Positions 21,034 to 57,144 of a DNA stretch of 60,000 bases are shown here, in pieces. Under the pieces are notes generated by a model. It was not told the origin of the DNA. It did not search any database and saw only the letters and a list, made by a program, of their open reading frames with translations. The first letter of the stretch is position 1; the number at the start of each line of letters is the position of its first letter. The DNA is from Acanthaster planci (Eukaryota > Echinodermata > Asteroidea > Valvatida > Acanthasteridae), in NCBI RefSeq assembly GCF_001949145.1, contig NW_019091387.1, positions 345,207 to 405,206 on the forward strand. The letters run 5' to 3'. The position numbers and the translations under genes are program-made.

Positions 21034-23045
21034 ATGTACGAGCGGCCCAACCTCACATTCAACGACCTGATCCGATTGGCTCTCCTGTCCAAGCCAGACT
21101 GCCGAGCCACACTCAGTCAGATCTATGACTTCATAGAGAAGTCGTACCCCTACTACAAGATGTCCAAGGAGTGCCGATTCTGGAAGAACTCAGTGCGACA
21201 CAATTTGTGCAAGAATCGCCAGTTCCGGAGAATCGACGAGCAGGCCTCGGACGAGAGTGGTATCAGTAAAACACATAGGAACCAACAGGAGGAAATATTG
21301 CATTACATACCCCAAGATCAAACATTTAGAATTTGAGACACCCAACAAATTGATTTAGAAGTTCAGAATAACAGTTTTGAAAAACCTACTTAGGTTGACT
21401 GGGAAAATAATGATACAGGTAGTGCACACCTGACTAGGCCAACAGCTACAGAGAAGATCTGCCCAAGTTAAAAAGGTTTACAGTTGTACCAAGTTTGAAT
21501 ACAACTCTTTATAGTAATACCTATAAGATTTTCAGGTTAGAAATTAGACTTGAACTCTACTATCTCCAGTTTTCTGATATCCAACACGTGATTTTGAAAA
21601 AGTTGGATGACAGTAGATCTCAGACAAAGAATGTGTCACTGTTTACCTCACAATGTGTGCTAAATTTGCCCCAGATTTTGGTAAATGCCCAAAACTGTCA
21701 ATTTGCCGTCAAAAAACCAGAGACCCCTCTTGCTTGCCTCGTAAACATCTGGGAACGCTTAGTAAAGTGAAAGGTAATAAGACTGTCCAAAAACCAGTGC
21801 ATGAGAACCTCAGTGGCTGTCATTTTTACAACCATCCAAATCCCCACCATGAACACTTCTAAAAACTTGCATCGTTTCTAGGCAAGCCCTACAAGCGAGG
21901 CAGTAGTATGTGGGAGCTGTGTGACACGGGCATAACCATCGTCAGCCAGGGCGGAGCAAGGAAGAAGCTCCGCTCGATCAGAAAGAAACTCAGCCTGACC
22001 AGTGACAGCCCAGAGAGGACCAGCGCGGTTGGTTCCACCAGCACCAGTTCATCAAGTCTAGGTGATTTACAAAATGTGGTGCATGTCAAAGATAATGCGA
22101 ACAAAATTTGACTATCTTTGCCGTGTTCCTGCCGGTTTAACTGTGTGGTCAACAGTTTAGCTGCTTTACCCTACTGCACCTGGCAGTTAGCAAGATTTTG
22201 ATAGTGAAAAAAATTCTGGTCTAAAATTACAAGAAGATTCTTTTGAATTCAGCTGGTTTCCCCCATCACTGTGTTGTTGGGAACGATGTTCAAGTATTAT
22301 TATTATTGTAACGAGTAAATGTAACAAACACCAGAGAGGCACTTTTTAAGTCAGTATCTCTAAAGGAAATAGCAGGAATGGTTGATAAACGGGTCTATCC
22401 TAAGCTTTTTGCTGTCTCAAAGGGAAAAATGTTCCAGATAAGTTTACAGAAAAGGCGTACTGACCTGTAAAAGTTTGTCACTAAAGATTAAGCCCTGATA
22501 AAAAAACTGAAGAATTTTACCCAGTGATTTCAACTGTTGCATTTCCCCATTTTTTCACAGATATGTCTAACTGCCCATATCCATGGCAGCCAATTGCAGC
22601 AGAGCACAGCCAATCACACCTTGCCATTGACCTGTCGAATACTGACAAGATGACGACCGCTGCCGAGGAGGTGCACCAAGCGACTGATCCATTCTTCAAG
22701 CCCTGGACGGCCAGCCCTGATCAGTCACTGTCCACTTCCCACCTGGAAGCCCCCGGCTCCGAGGAGCTCGGATCACCCACCTGGGTGAGCACATGGAATA
22801 ACCCTCCATTGCTGCAGCCGACGTTGTCCTACGGGCAGAGCCATGCTACCAGTGTGGGAACATTGGATCCATCCTCCCCGGTGGTTGGGGGCGCTTGGAG
22901 TGATCCAGCGGCCGCAGCTGTCCGAGCTGCCAGTCCAGCCTCCATGCTGGCCAACACCACCTACTCCACAGGCTATCCAACCACCCACATGATGCCCCCA
23001 AGCCAGTGCATGTACACCGATGGCCTTTTCTGGTATTCGCTGTGA
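21034..23045 (+). CDS. Divergent forkhead (Fox) transcription factor, three exons
   Basis: A winged-helix DNA-binding protein, expected in the nucleus. Exons: 21034-21259, 21882-22061, 22561-23045 (stop TGA); junctions are GT/AG and in phase; 296 residues. The forkhead domain fills residues 2 to about 100: RPNLTFNDLIRLALLSKP (usual KPPYSYxxLI), ATLSQIYDFIEKSYPYYK, then the recognition helix WKNSVRHNLCKNRQFRR, where most Fox proteins have NLSLN. The first intron cuts the wing region and exon 2 resumes with GSSMWEL and a basic stretch (RKKLRSIRKKL). The remaining 190 residues are Ser/Thr/Pro-rich and end in GLFWYSL. I cannot place it in a named Fox class. The ATG at 21034 follows three possible acceptors (ending 21008, 21021, 21028), so an upstream coding exon is possible. 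Confidence 0.85.
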
Positions 23046-24676
23046 AAAGCTCAACCAACATTACCAAGCAGCCGTCCAAGTTTCCTGAGCAGTTCTTCAA
23101 GCACCAGGCAGATTGAAGTTCACATGAAAATTATACTGGAAGAGAACACAACATCACGTTGAACTGTATTGTGTCTTAAACCTGTGTTCTTTGTAACATG
23201 TGCTTAAAACATGGCATGGACGCAAGATGGTTCGGGCGTAAAAAATGTAAAAAGCAAGAAAAACATTCAACAGCACAGAGATGCAAGTTACTGAAAATTG
23301 ATCTATTATCAATATAATTATTATTTGACTTTCCCTAAATATTTCATACATTATCAGAAACTTTGTCTTCATAAACTGGAAATTTCCTCTTCCCCCCCGA
23401 AATGTAGCCTTCTGTTTTGCGGTTTAGAAAACAGCCCTGTTAAGAATGTGTCTTCAGTCTGGTGTCCAGCCTGTAGTTCATATCTTCACAGACACATAAT
23501 TTTATTTCGAGCAGTTATTGGATTGTGTCAAATCTGAAAGTACATTCCATGAAAGATAACCATCCTCATTAAAGGGCATCATTGCAGAGGATGTATAGAG
23601 CTTAATCATTTGTCTCCACCAAAACGTCAGTGATGTGAAACCTTCCTGAAAACAAAAAAAAAACGGTTTAATTTTAGTTTAGTAAGTACAAAGAAAAATT
23701 ATCTACTTCAGAAGACACTTGTTTTGACATCATTGTTGTGTGTATTTTTTTATATGAAAAGTATTAAAGGGTTTAAGAAAAAGTTATATTTGCCGTGCCA
23801 GTCCTGAAACTTGTTTTTGTTTTTGTTAAAGCCTAAGACAATGCTTGTTACACTTTCAATTGAGCAAGCTAGGTGTCTGAAGAGCGATAAGCTAGACCCT
23901 AAAGTTTGGGGGACAAGTTCACTGTGTCATACGATCAAGAAGCAAGACCCAAATGGTTTCCAATGTCATCAGTAAACAGCATTTGAAAAACAGTAAAGCC
24001 AAGGCAGCTCAAAGTAAATATATATAAAATAATAGCATTGTTTTAATTCATACATTAACTCAAAAAAATAGCTTCATGTAACATTGATGACATGTTGACT
24101 TATAAATCTGAAGTTACAAGAAAGATCATTTAAATATTCCATTTTGCTTATTTTTTTCTTAGAAATAATCTTTAAAGCCCAGTGGATTTTCCGTGAATGA
24201 TTTGCCAACACTTTACTTAACTAGACCACAATACTGCTCCGAAAATATCCAATTAAAACAAAAAAAAATGACAACTTAGAATTGAATCCCAAATTCAGCA
24301 TAAAATCTATCATTCAGAAAATATAGCATGAGCAACAAATGCCTTTCAATATAATACACTATCTACCAGTAAGTGTATTGGAAAATAGCGTTTTGCACAT
24401 TAAAGTATCACTCTTTACAAAGCTTTTACAAAAATGACGAGCAATAAATAGCAGCATACTAAGAATTATGATAATACTGTTCAATTTGCTCGTCATAAAC
24501 AATTTCAACAATTTCTTATGTTTGGGGAACATACATATGTATAAACAAAATCTAATTTAAAAAAGAAGCAATATCACATGTAGAATGTATCAGCTACAGC
24601 TATGTGGCGAATGCATGAACACGCCATTAGGTGTATACACAAGATGCACTGCTAACATACAAGGCAATAGACCTTT

Positions 24677-24891
24677 AGTGGGAATCAAACAGCAGCAAAC
24701 ATAGCGTCCTCCCATAGAAAAGTTTGTCATAAGTGTTATTTACCAAAAATAAAGCCGATGGTCAATGAAATTCTCAGACTACCGATGTGCTCGACACTAT
24801 ACCGAAAATCAGCATTGTTTTTGGTATACAACACTTAATATGACACGTTGCTATGGAAGGACGCCATGTTTGTTGAAGTTTGATACCCACT
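24677..24891. mobile_element. Short inverted-repeat element, family of GTGGGTATCAAACATCAAC, copy 2
   Basis: The left end AGTGGGAATCAAACAGCAGC and the right end TTTGATACCCACT are inverted copies. GGACGCCATGTTTG on the right mirrors CAAACATAGCGTCC on the left. The interior matches copy 1 at 16349-16528. Confidence 0.75.
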
Positions 24892-25858
24892 ATCCGCTCC
24901 AAGCATAACAAAAGAGGGCGTTTTTTGGTACTCACTGCATAGGCGCATTTGACATGGCGCACACTGAGTACGCATAACTAATTTACTCCGGCATGTAGGG
25001 TCTTCGCGTACACACAGAACGTTTGCGAGAACCTGCTTGTAACCACCTGTCTTTCCTTCACCGACTGGGGGTGCACTTCAGCTCGGGGCGGATAGGTCTA
25101 ACGACTTAGCTTGCATAATCAGTCCATCAACCAATGAGTGCCTTTCATCAGTAACATGTTACTTTGAAACATACATGGCTTCCATAAGCAGACCCATGTT
25201 GGGCTTACCAGTTTATCTCCGTCACGATAACTAACATGAAGTGGTGGTTCATGATTAAAGGGGCAGGACTACATTTCAAGTTTCATAAATTGGGCAGTTT
25301 GAAAGGGAGAGCTTTGGCTTCAAGATCTGAGAGAGTCCTGCCCAAGTTGAAGCTATCAGTATAACAGATACCAGCGTAAAAACCAGGGAAGTAACTGTAG
25401 AGTAGTAATGCCGACATTTCTGTTCATTTTTTTTTGAAAATACACTGTCCAATTTGGAGGTTACGCCCCAGTCCATAATTGAAGTTTGTGAAAGAGATTG
25501 ACGCAAGGTATCACATCCAATCAAAATGAATTTTGAACCAGGAAAAAAGGTACCACAAGGTTACATACAGTTATGCATGCTCTTCAGTGGAATCCTTAGC
25601 AAGTTGCGTTTCATTGTGTAGAATGTTTTTGAGCACAACAAAAATAATTCCAACAAACATTTTGAAGCTATATAAACATGACACAAACCAATAGTCAGTG
25701 TTGGAGGGCCAATTCATTTTTAAAAAACCCAAATAATCCTGACTTACTCGCAACTAAGGTAGCTTTGAATATCAACCCAAGCATACAGGCAGCAACATAC
25801 CTTGAGTCAGTCTTATGACTGAAGATTTCTTAGAAGCAAGCACAACCCACAAGTGATT

Positions 25859-25991
25859 ACCAATAGACTCCTGTACTGATGATGCCACACTTTGTTATGT
25901 GTGTGCTTTCCTATGGACAATGGGCCCCAACTGGCCCATAGGAGAGTGCACATCAATGAAGTGTGATGTCAGTACACAGACCTATTCTCCC
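25859..25991. mobile_element. Foldback element of about 130 bp
   Basis: The left arm (AATAGACTCCTGTACTGATG, then GCCACACTT and CTTTCCTATGG) and the right arm are inverted copies over about 60 bases each, meeting around GGGCCCCAACTGGCCC. No coding potential. A single copy in this window. Confidence 0.65.
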
Positions 25992-28098
25992 ATTTGCTAA
26001 TGGCAAACACTGTAACACTGAAGTATTTTACACAAGTACAATCACAGTAAAGTGTGTTCCTTATGGACAATTGTGATAAAGTATCTTGCTCAGGAACATG
26101 AGGCATCATGACCTCCTAGTTGGGTCTATACTAAAGACTCTGGTGTTACACAAGTGTTATATCTAGCAGCCACACAATGTTTCCTTAGTGTACATACATG
26201 TGTAACAGTACATCAAGTATACTGGTACTAAAAACAATAATTAGACTTTCCAAAGATTTTGTCAATGGTTGAAATTGAATGAAGCGCTGAAGGGAAAGTT
26301 TTTTTTCCCACAAACTTTCCACTCATGAACTTGTCAAATCACAATACATAAAACCAAGCAAAGTGTGATCAAACAAGAAAACAAAAGAAAAGAAACAGAA
26401 ATTAACATGTCATTCTGACTTAAATTGGACCAAAGATGACACAACCTGAATTCAACAATGTGTATAACCATCCAAACCAAGTTTGAAACAAAACAGTTTC
26501 TGGGATTTCTCAGGCAAATTCAATAGGGCACACCATGTATTTAGTGACTGGCCTGATAATCTGGGCTTGATGGACAAGAAGACTGGGTGATACATTGTAA
26601 TTCCTCAGTTTGAAAAAACCTCCAAATTTTCAGAGAACATTAGCACTGACAATGCCGGTGTCACTCAGAAGCAAAGACGCTTCATTAATTAAAAGAACTG
26701 CAAACTGGCAATGTTAAAATATAGGATTTGCAAATCTTGTAATTGTTTTTCACACAATCCGCCTCCCACAGAATTGCCTCCTCAGTGGTTGAAAAGAGCC
26801 GCGCTGGTCGGGAGCGTCCATTTTGTTGGTCACAATGCATCTGTGACACGTGCATTTCCTAGTCGTTCGTGAACCAGCGAAGTTCAGTTCTGACCAAATG
26901 AGCTCTCCCTTGCTGAGAAAATAGCACCCTCTCTTGGTCCAGCTCGAGGCCCATAGGCAACAGCATATGCCAACTTTGAGGATAGAATGGCCAACACCAA
27001 TTGCAAGTGCTGCTCAAACTGAGGTCAGAATTCCTTACTCCAAACAGCGGAACCACTGGGGATATACAGCGGCAACAGGGTACCGGAGTGAACATGTCAT
27101 GCGCACAATTACGTGTATGCGAAAGACGATAAACACGAGAACCAGCATGTGAACCGCCACACTTCGGTACTCTATAGTTGACCCTTGACTCGAATGCTTC
27201 TTTTCAGCATCAGAAATAAGGACTACATACACATGTGCGCATTGGCAATGAGTGAAATTCTTATGGGCTTTCAGTTTGAGGATCACGGAAAAACCTGTTT
27301 TTTTTTAAATTTCCCTTCCACATGCGCAGAACACAGAGGCACTCAAATATTTGCATAGTGAACCACATTTGGTTTTTCAGTGGGCCATTTGTTGCACTGC
27401 AGCTAGTAAAGATGACGGAATAAGCCTGAATACCACACGATGTTTCATCAGGTGTTTTCAAGCAAGAAAACATCTTGACAGTATGATGTAAACCAACTTG
27501 GGGGGGGGGGTCAGATACATAGCACATATTGTGGAGAGTCAGGAACAACTAAAACAATGCAGACACAGGGTGAAAACAACAGCACCACATACGGCCTTCT
27601 CAAACAATTCACCGATTATATCGGCAAATCGATTCATCTTTGATTATGTAAATATAGCCGATGTTTTTTTTCTCTGGCAGAGCACGTTTTATTCTTGCAA
27701 GTTTTTATGCATAAAGAGCTGCATACAATCTGGCCGAGAAGAGGGGTCAGATGATAAGAAAGACATATTGTTAGGCCACGTCTGTAGCATTATCGGCTTC
27801 CATAAAAAATCTGCATAAAATGTCCTTAAGTAAACAACCCCTTGGTCATTTCACATCGTTAAAATACAATATGCACGAATGAATATTCAACACTGAAAAT
27901 AGGTACATCTACAAATCATCTGAAATTGTTATTTTTTGAAAGTTACACGAGGAAAAACGTCGAGCGCTTTGGATATATGTGACTGTGAACTACAAGAAAA
28001 ATTGACATTCTGGAAATAGAAAAAAATGCTTTCATACATATATAAATATTATCATTTTAAAATGCTTACTGGTTGAATTACACAACAATTCTGGCTGT

Positions 28099-50317
<22,219 letters not shown>

Positions 50318-53300
50318 CTGGTGGATGGAAATTGAAAGACACACAAAAAAATCAATCAAATGAATGCATCCTGTAACATGAATATATTGTGGTAACATTT
50401 TCTCAGAATCATGTTTCAGATTAGAGAAACCCCGTCTGAAAGGTGCATGTATGTATTTCGTATTAACAGAAAGACTGCTGGAACATCCCCTGTTGACAAG
50501 TTTTTTTCATGCATCCTCTTCAAAAAGGGGCATTTTTTATAATCATTTCTTTTTCCTGTGAATATCAAATAATTTTTTTTTCCTTTTACATAAAACAGTT
50601 CCTGAAAGGTGAGCTTGATTTTACGATGAGCTACATGTACATAATGCAGTGTTCCGACAGCGCCTACCGAAAATGAAGCACGTCTGAGGTCATTCGAACG
50701 TGCGCATGTAAGGTCTGTCCTATCGGCGCAGCCCTACTGGTGCGCAGGCTCGCGTGCATGCTGCGTTCCTGAACGCCCTTGCTCTCTCAAAATACCGAAA
50801 CGGCTTGCTGTGACAAACTCCAGCGCACTGATGTCGCACAATACACACCCGTATACATGCATGTACAGTACATCACCCCTTTTTAATACATCTGGGACAC
50901 CAGAAAGCAGGTCAAAATTCCTCTTGGACATAATTCACTGTGTTATCATTACACAAAATGAGGTCTTTGGGTCATGTGCATGTACCAGTCAACTGGACTG
51001 TTTGTCCTCCAACAATCACCACACACTTTATCATTAACTCAAACTTGCAAGCTGCTTGGACTTGACTTTGAACATTTTAGATTACCCTGTTGGTAGTGAA
51101 AACGAAAAATAACATCCAAGGGCAGAAGGCTCAACCAAAGTAGCCCAACAAATTTCACAGAATCACTTTAAGCAGCAGAATAATTTTTTAATTCCAAATC
51201 CACATGTCCAGTTTTTCGTTATACCATGAATTCAAACAATTTTTTTAAACAACGTCTACATTCCAAACGTACGTTTATTGCCATCACATATAAGTATGTT
51301 TTTCAGTCCTTGGTACATGTAACTTTGTGGAAAGCTGCTCCTCGGAGAGATTTGTCCAGCCATTTCAAATGGATGCAAGTTGTTGAAGAAATGTGAACCA
51401 TGTTTATTCCGTGGCCTTTCAAACAGCTCAAATTCAAACTGGTCATTTCTTCATGACAAATGTAGACACTGCCAGGCAGAATCCTGGCTACAATTAAAAG
51501 TACAGGCACATACAACACGAAGCACCAAAAAAAAAAAAAGAGAGAGAGAAGAGAAATATATTCACATACACATTTAAGTGCCTGTTTTCAAACTAGCACA
51601 CATTCTTCATAAAAGTCTTTTTTTTTTAAGGCAGATGTTGGATACAGCACAAATGAAAGGCTCGATATTACTTTTCTGTACAAGTTTCCCCACCATTCAT
51701 ACGTTCTTTTGTCGCCAGTGACAAACCCCTCTGGCCTTCTGAAATACTTGCCATTTTTTCGATGAATAGACTCTTGTCAAAAAAACTCTGAATCATGCAG
51801 TTTTCCTTTTTCAACAAAACTTGTCAGGTGTTACCCCGCGTGGCAGAAAAGCCCAGTAACTTTTTTGCTTTCATGGGTGAAAATCCAAGTCTCTTTTTTT
51901 TTTCGCCGGTTTTTGGGGGGGGGTTGAAGAGAGGCAAGTTTTGAAAAATCGAAAACACCAGTAGCATTTTTTCTCCAAATTATTTTGAAACTGGAAACCG
52001 GGGGACGTTTGAGGTGATTTTGTTGACAGTTCAAAATTAGTTCAGTGAGGAAACAAGTCGGAAAAAAAAAAGTCCTGGAGGGATTTCAACAGTTTCGCTT
52101 CTCTTGTGCATTTCCGACTTCCCAGAAACTCAAATATGTGTGGCCACACACAAGCCAAAAGTCAAAAGCCAAACAACACAGAAGCGTTACCGAATGAGAT
52201 CAGAAAAAAGAGATAACAACCTTTCGGATCTCACACTGCAGGACAAAGTCGGTTCAGTCACCAAATTGCCCCCCCCAAAAAAAGCCCTCAAAATTCTGCC
52301 ACCACTTTGGCATGTTTGACAGAGATAACCAACCTGATAAAGCTAATCACCAACTAACTGTCTGTGTACATACCATAGTTTATCTAGGCCAGTTTGGCTT
52401 CCTCCTGCGCTAGTTCAAATATCAAGCTCAATGTTACATTTCACGGTGATCCCAAAGTCGACAACGAGTAAAGAGTGGTTGGGTACAAGGAGAAGGGAAA
52501 ACAACCACAACAACTGAAAAATCTAAGCTGGTTTTTCAGCAAACGAACGTTGACATTCCCGCTGCAGGGCTGACTACAGATTCCACTTTAGTGGAGACTT
52601 GTGTACACAATCGGGTTCCTTGACAATGCCTGGTATGTGGGGGTCTGGTATACGTCCCTCATGTGTGGCTAAGGCATTAAAGTCTTGGAGAGGTAAAGGG
52701 ACAGTTATAGTCAATCAGCCTCCTACCCAATCCAGTTCCATTGTCCCTTGCTCTTTGAGTTGTTTCTTCAGGAGCCCCTACCAAAGCCCTCTTAACCCTA
52801 TTGTCAGTCAAAGCAGGATGCAATCTGCATGGCATGCCATCCCACCCCCCTCGCTGTCCTTTCATCCACGCAGCGCCTCTGCGTTTGCACCCACGCACTC
52901 CTCACACATGGAATGCCTGACTTTTGTCTTCTCCCTTCCTCCCTCGTACAATAGAACAGCCCTGGCCATTTCAGAGGTAGGGGTTATTAAGGTTTGCAAG
53001 CGTGCTGGTTGAAGACACCTCTACATGCTTGACTGATTAGCTCCTTGAGCGTTTGGCCCCCGCTGGAATTCTGCCGGTGGGCAACCATCTCACATGAGTA
53101 TACATGTGTACATGTGCTCCATCACAGGAAGGAGACATCATCCAGGGCCGTTTCGTCAAGGTGTGCACTATGTGAACATAAGCTAAAGAGTCTTCCCACC
53201 GGCGAGGTTTTCCACCTTTTTTTTTCTTGAATTGTTCAAACTGATCTCTCTTTCCTCTTTCAAATGATCCCCCAATGCCACCGCTCTGTTGGCATTACTG

Positions 53301-54784
53301 ATAAAGTGCACAAAGGGCATCGGCTCTAGAATGAACTCTACTGGCTGCCCCAAAACCAACTATGACTGACACGTTGACCCATCTATGGCACTGTCAGAGA
53401 GCATCTTTTTCCGTTTGGGATTCTCTCACTGCTTTGTCTTCCGAGCAGAGGCTCCGATTATGGAGGAACTGGTTATAATCTTTGTGTTACCAACACAGAG
53501 CTAAGAGGTACAAGAGAGAGTGCCTCCCCCCCCCCAAAAAAAACAGACTGACAAATCTTTCACAACCACTTGCTGAGTCCCCACCACGGTCACACTGACC
53601 CTGGAAGAAATCAGCATACTGCCCTAACAAAGAGTTGTGCACACTGGGGGAAATCTTAAGGTCATCTTCTCACAAGGCAGAGAGAAGGCAGAGAACAAAG
53701 AGGGAAAATATCCTTCCACTCAGACCGCTGACCTTCTATTTTAAGACACTTGTTCTTATTGGACTCTTTTTTTTTCTTCAACAAGTATGTCAGCGGCAGG
53801 AATTGGTCAAAGGAGCAAATGATGGGTGAGTTTTGAGGGGGGCCTGGGGCTGGTCCAGAAAGGGAGTTTGTGGTTAGGTGGGTATGAGAAAGGTGTGCAA
53901 CATTCTAAGATCTAAATGCTACTAGGTTGACTTGAAAAAGTCAAAAAAAGCACCAAAAAAAAAAAAAAAACCAGCAAGAACTCAACGACCATGAAATAGC
54001 ATTATTGAACAGGACATTGAATAGATACATGTAATTTACAAGGAGGCGAAAAGGGACCATAATCAACCTCAGCACTGCAGCATCCTGTGAAAACAAACAC
54101 CATTCAGCATTCAATAGCGAAAGGCATGTTTAATTAATAATGATAGACACTGAGTAAAAAAACAGCAGGGATAAAAGACCTACATCCAGTTGGGGCTAAA
54201 TGTTTACGTTCACCTGGTAGAACAAAAAAAAGATTTTCCTGAAAGTTCACAACTTAACTCATTCCTACCAACTTTTCTTTTCATGAGGACAGACAAGCTG
54301 GGTCTCTACTTAATGTACATGGCGTATGCATCAAATAAAAACACCCAGGCACATACGTGTACATGATTCATACAGTGTATCTATATACGTTACAAAAAAT
54401 CTAAATCTTACTTATTCCAACCCTAATATTTAGCGCCACTGTCTGTATTTATGGTCACATCTCACAGTCACAGTGGACCACTTTCTGAAGTGTTTCTGAA
54501 CGACAATAAGGGGGGTAGATGTAAATTTTCAGGAAATGATTTGTTAGAAATATTAATATTTTGAACCATAATAAATGTCTCTAAGTATTTTCAATTGAAG
54601 TACCGGTACAGGCTATGACCATTAATTTGAGATATAATATGTCTGATCTCCAAAAAAAGTTGGCAAAACTATTTCAAATGGCGAAAAATTGAGGAAAACT
54701 GTGTAAGTATATGCAAACTTTTTGCCCCAACTGTACATACATCGTGTACTGTATATCAGCAGCAATGAAGTTACGCAGAATACT

Positions 54785-55026
54785 GGGCATTTTTCCAATA
54801 CTCAACTTCGGCTCCGTCTCAAGCTTCAACTGTTTTTTAACGAGCTGACGTTGAAGCTGTAAGCACAGTAATTAGTTTAATAGTGCCACAAAACATCAAA
54901 GAAGATTCAAGAGAGCCAGAAGTTACAGTAATCCAATTTAATTTAAACGCTTCAGGCCCACATTTGGGGATTGGTTTTGGGAACGAAGCCTGAGACGGAA
55001 CCCAAGTCAGGTATTCGAAAAGGGCC
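54785..55026. mobile_element. Non-autonomous inverted-repeat element (MITE), copy 2
   Basis: Full-length match to 12586-12825, including TTCCAATACTCAACTTCGGC at the left end, GTTGAAGCTGTAAGCACAGT inside and GGTATTCGAAAAGGGCC at the right. The right end is more worn than in copy 1. It abuts the element starting at 55054. Confidence 0.8.
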
Positions 55027-55053
55027 CTGGTACATATGAAAAATAGTATACAT

Positions 55054-55528
55054 GGGGCCGAGTCAATTCAAATAATTCACTATTTGAATAATCGACCTTC
55101 AGTTTGATTGAATATATTTGGTCATACCAACCAGAAGATTGTTGATGAACAAACCATACGACAAAATCAGTTGCAACACACACAGTTGTACATTCTAGTC
55201 ACTATAATAGCTTCTCACATCTAGGAGTATCTCCAGCCACGATATACCAAGATTTAAAAGATGACTAATACATCGTCCTGTTGAAAATTTCTATTCCTTT
55301 TAAATCTTTCAATTTTTAATGAATAATTTACTTTTTTAATCGTTGTGAGATTTCTGTTGCTTTTCATTTGAGTCTGCTTGAAATAAGCCTCCATAGTGCA
55401 ATTTTTCTCATTTTATAAAAAGAAATTCTCCCTTTCTTTCATGAATTTTGCATTTGAATATTCAAATTCAGAAAATATTATTCCAATATTCGATAATCGA
55501 TCAAATATTGGGATATTCGGCACAGCCC
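55054..55528. mobile_element. Putative hAT-like non-autonomous element
   Basis: The outer ends are GGGGCCGAGTCAATTC on the left and, reversed, GGGCTGTGCCGAATATCCC on the right. Internal AT-rich inverted strings (ATTCGAATA type) lie near both ends. GGGCTGTGCCGAATA-type ends recall non-autonomous hAT elements, but no clear 8-bp flanking duplication was seen. A left-end fragment lies at 17542-17690, and the right two thirds recur at 57466-57780. Confidence 0.55.
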
Positions 55529-57144
55529 TTAATGTACCGGTACATGTAGAGTATGTCATACCAAAAAGTTTGGTTTCATTGTCTGTTTAAAAGAGCTTAC
55601 GCAAGGCACCCCAGCCTTCATGTACAGGTACATGTGCATGCCCCCTTAAAGGACCCCGTCTGGAGAAATCTACACAAGTGAAGAGGTCTAAGATGATGTA
55701 AGCATAGGTATCAACCAGAGAAGTTCACTGAGTTGCCCCTTTGAAGTTTCCTGTAAAGAAACATGCAGAAAAAGTCTCTCTATAATTTAACATGCTACAC
55801 GAGAGCTCTCACTGGATTGCCCCTTTAAAGGGCCTTGTCTAGTTAAACCGAGGTGCAGGGGTCTCCAATAAGTTTAACTTATAGATGGTCCCTTTAAAGG
55901 GCCCATCTACAGAAACCTGTGCAGGGGTCTCCCATTACAATCCTAGGGGCTTAGGCAAGGTGAAGGCGGCTGACTCCCTGATTCCCACGTGTACACGGCC
56001 TGGCCCTGCAGCACTGCACCCTTCACACTGAACCCAACATCAGGATGATTTCCTTGCTCTGTTTCTCAGCTGCTGATCCGCTTTAAGGGGGCCAACCCCC
56101 AAGACATTTGAAAAATTCCAGTTATGGAGGTTAGAATATCTTCCAAAACTTGCTGGTGGCATTCCTTTGGCACATGTTAAAGCTACCGGACTGTTCAACT
56201 GCATTTACTACACCGCATTGCACATGTGTGCATGTACCACTGTAAACATGTAAACCGATCTCAGACTTGTCAGGTGCCAATGAAAGTAATTTTCCATGAT
56301 AGAACGTTTTTTCATTTTCCAACAGATATCTTCCCTCAAATTTTTGGAGGGTTCAGCCGGTTTGAGGAAGGTACATGTACAACTCCTCCCCCAAATTGCC
56401 ACTGCTTTCCCACGGTGTAGGACTGCCAAAGACAGTAAAAGTTCACAATGACAAAATACTCGGGTACCGGTGAAGTAAAGTACAAGTTTATGCTTGACGG
56501 CCGGAAAAACAATGGGCAATCACATAGCAAGCGTTGAAAAAGCAGCACGCCGAACTCGCGATGTGCGATTGGAAAGTCGCAACTACATCACAATGGGTTC
56601 TGAGCTGGGACCAAGACAGGGCACAATTTTCCTAGCAATGGAGGCTCTATCGGTAGTACAAGTAGCTGCAGATCTCTGTTTCTCGAACGACTATGAAACA
56701 CAAGCGCTGCATCGCTACCGACAAAAACTTCTGACCACCACAGCTCTTTTCAACCAATGAGGGGATGCTTCTGCTCAGGGCGGGAGGAAACCATTTCAGA
56801 GAGTTGGAATGTTTGGTGAGGCACTGATTTTTCCCACGACTAAAAAAGACTGACTTGAAAGTGCTTCAACTGTAGTTGTCTAAAGGAGGTGTTGGCCAAT
56901 ATCATCTGCATGTGCCGGTACATGTAATACCTAGACAGTGCGTTCCTTTAAACACGAATCCCAATGCACCTGAAGATTACACCTGCTTGTTTGAACACAC
57001 ATAGCTCCCTTGTTTGCAAAACAAAATTCTATTATTTGGGACAAGTGTCCACACAATGTGTGCAGATGTCCAATTCAAATACACTGTTAAGGTTCCATGT
57101 GTGAACCATGATGTGCTTGAACGGCAAGGAATGTCCAACATACC

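Larger units (their letters stand above)
23046..28098. other. Intergenic region between convergent forkhead and WWC genes
   Basis: Both 3' untranslated regions must fall here. ATTAAA strings at 23569 and 23763 could serve the forkhead gene. The middle (24-25 kb) is AT-rich. Short inverted-repeat elements lie at 24677-24891 and 25859-25991. No further exon was recognised, although open frames near 26860-27550 exist on both strands without family motifs. Confidence 0.45.

Noticed and set aside
52599-53012. 137-codon plus-strand frame as a gene
   Set aside because: No domain, no supporting splice structure, and composition like random intron DNA; kept as unassigned.
56494-56760. 88-codon plus-strand frame as a gene
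   Set aside because: No recognisable family, although it is compositionally plausible; without transcripts it is not supported.
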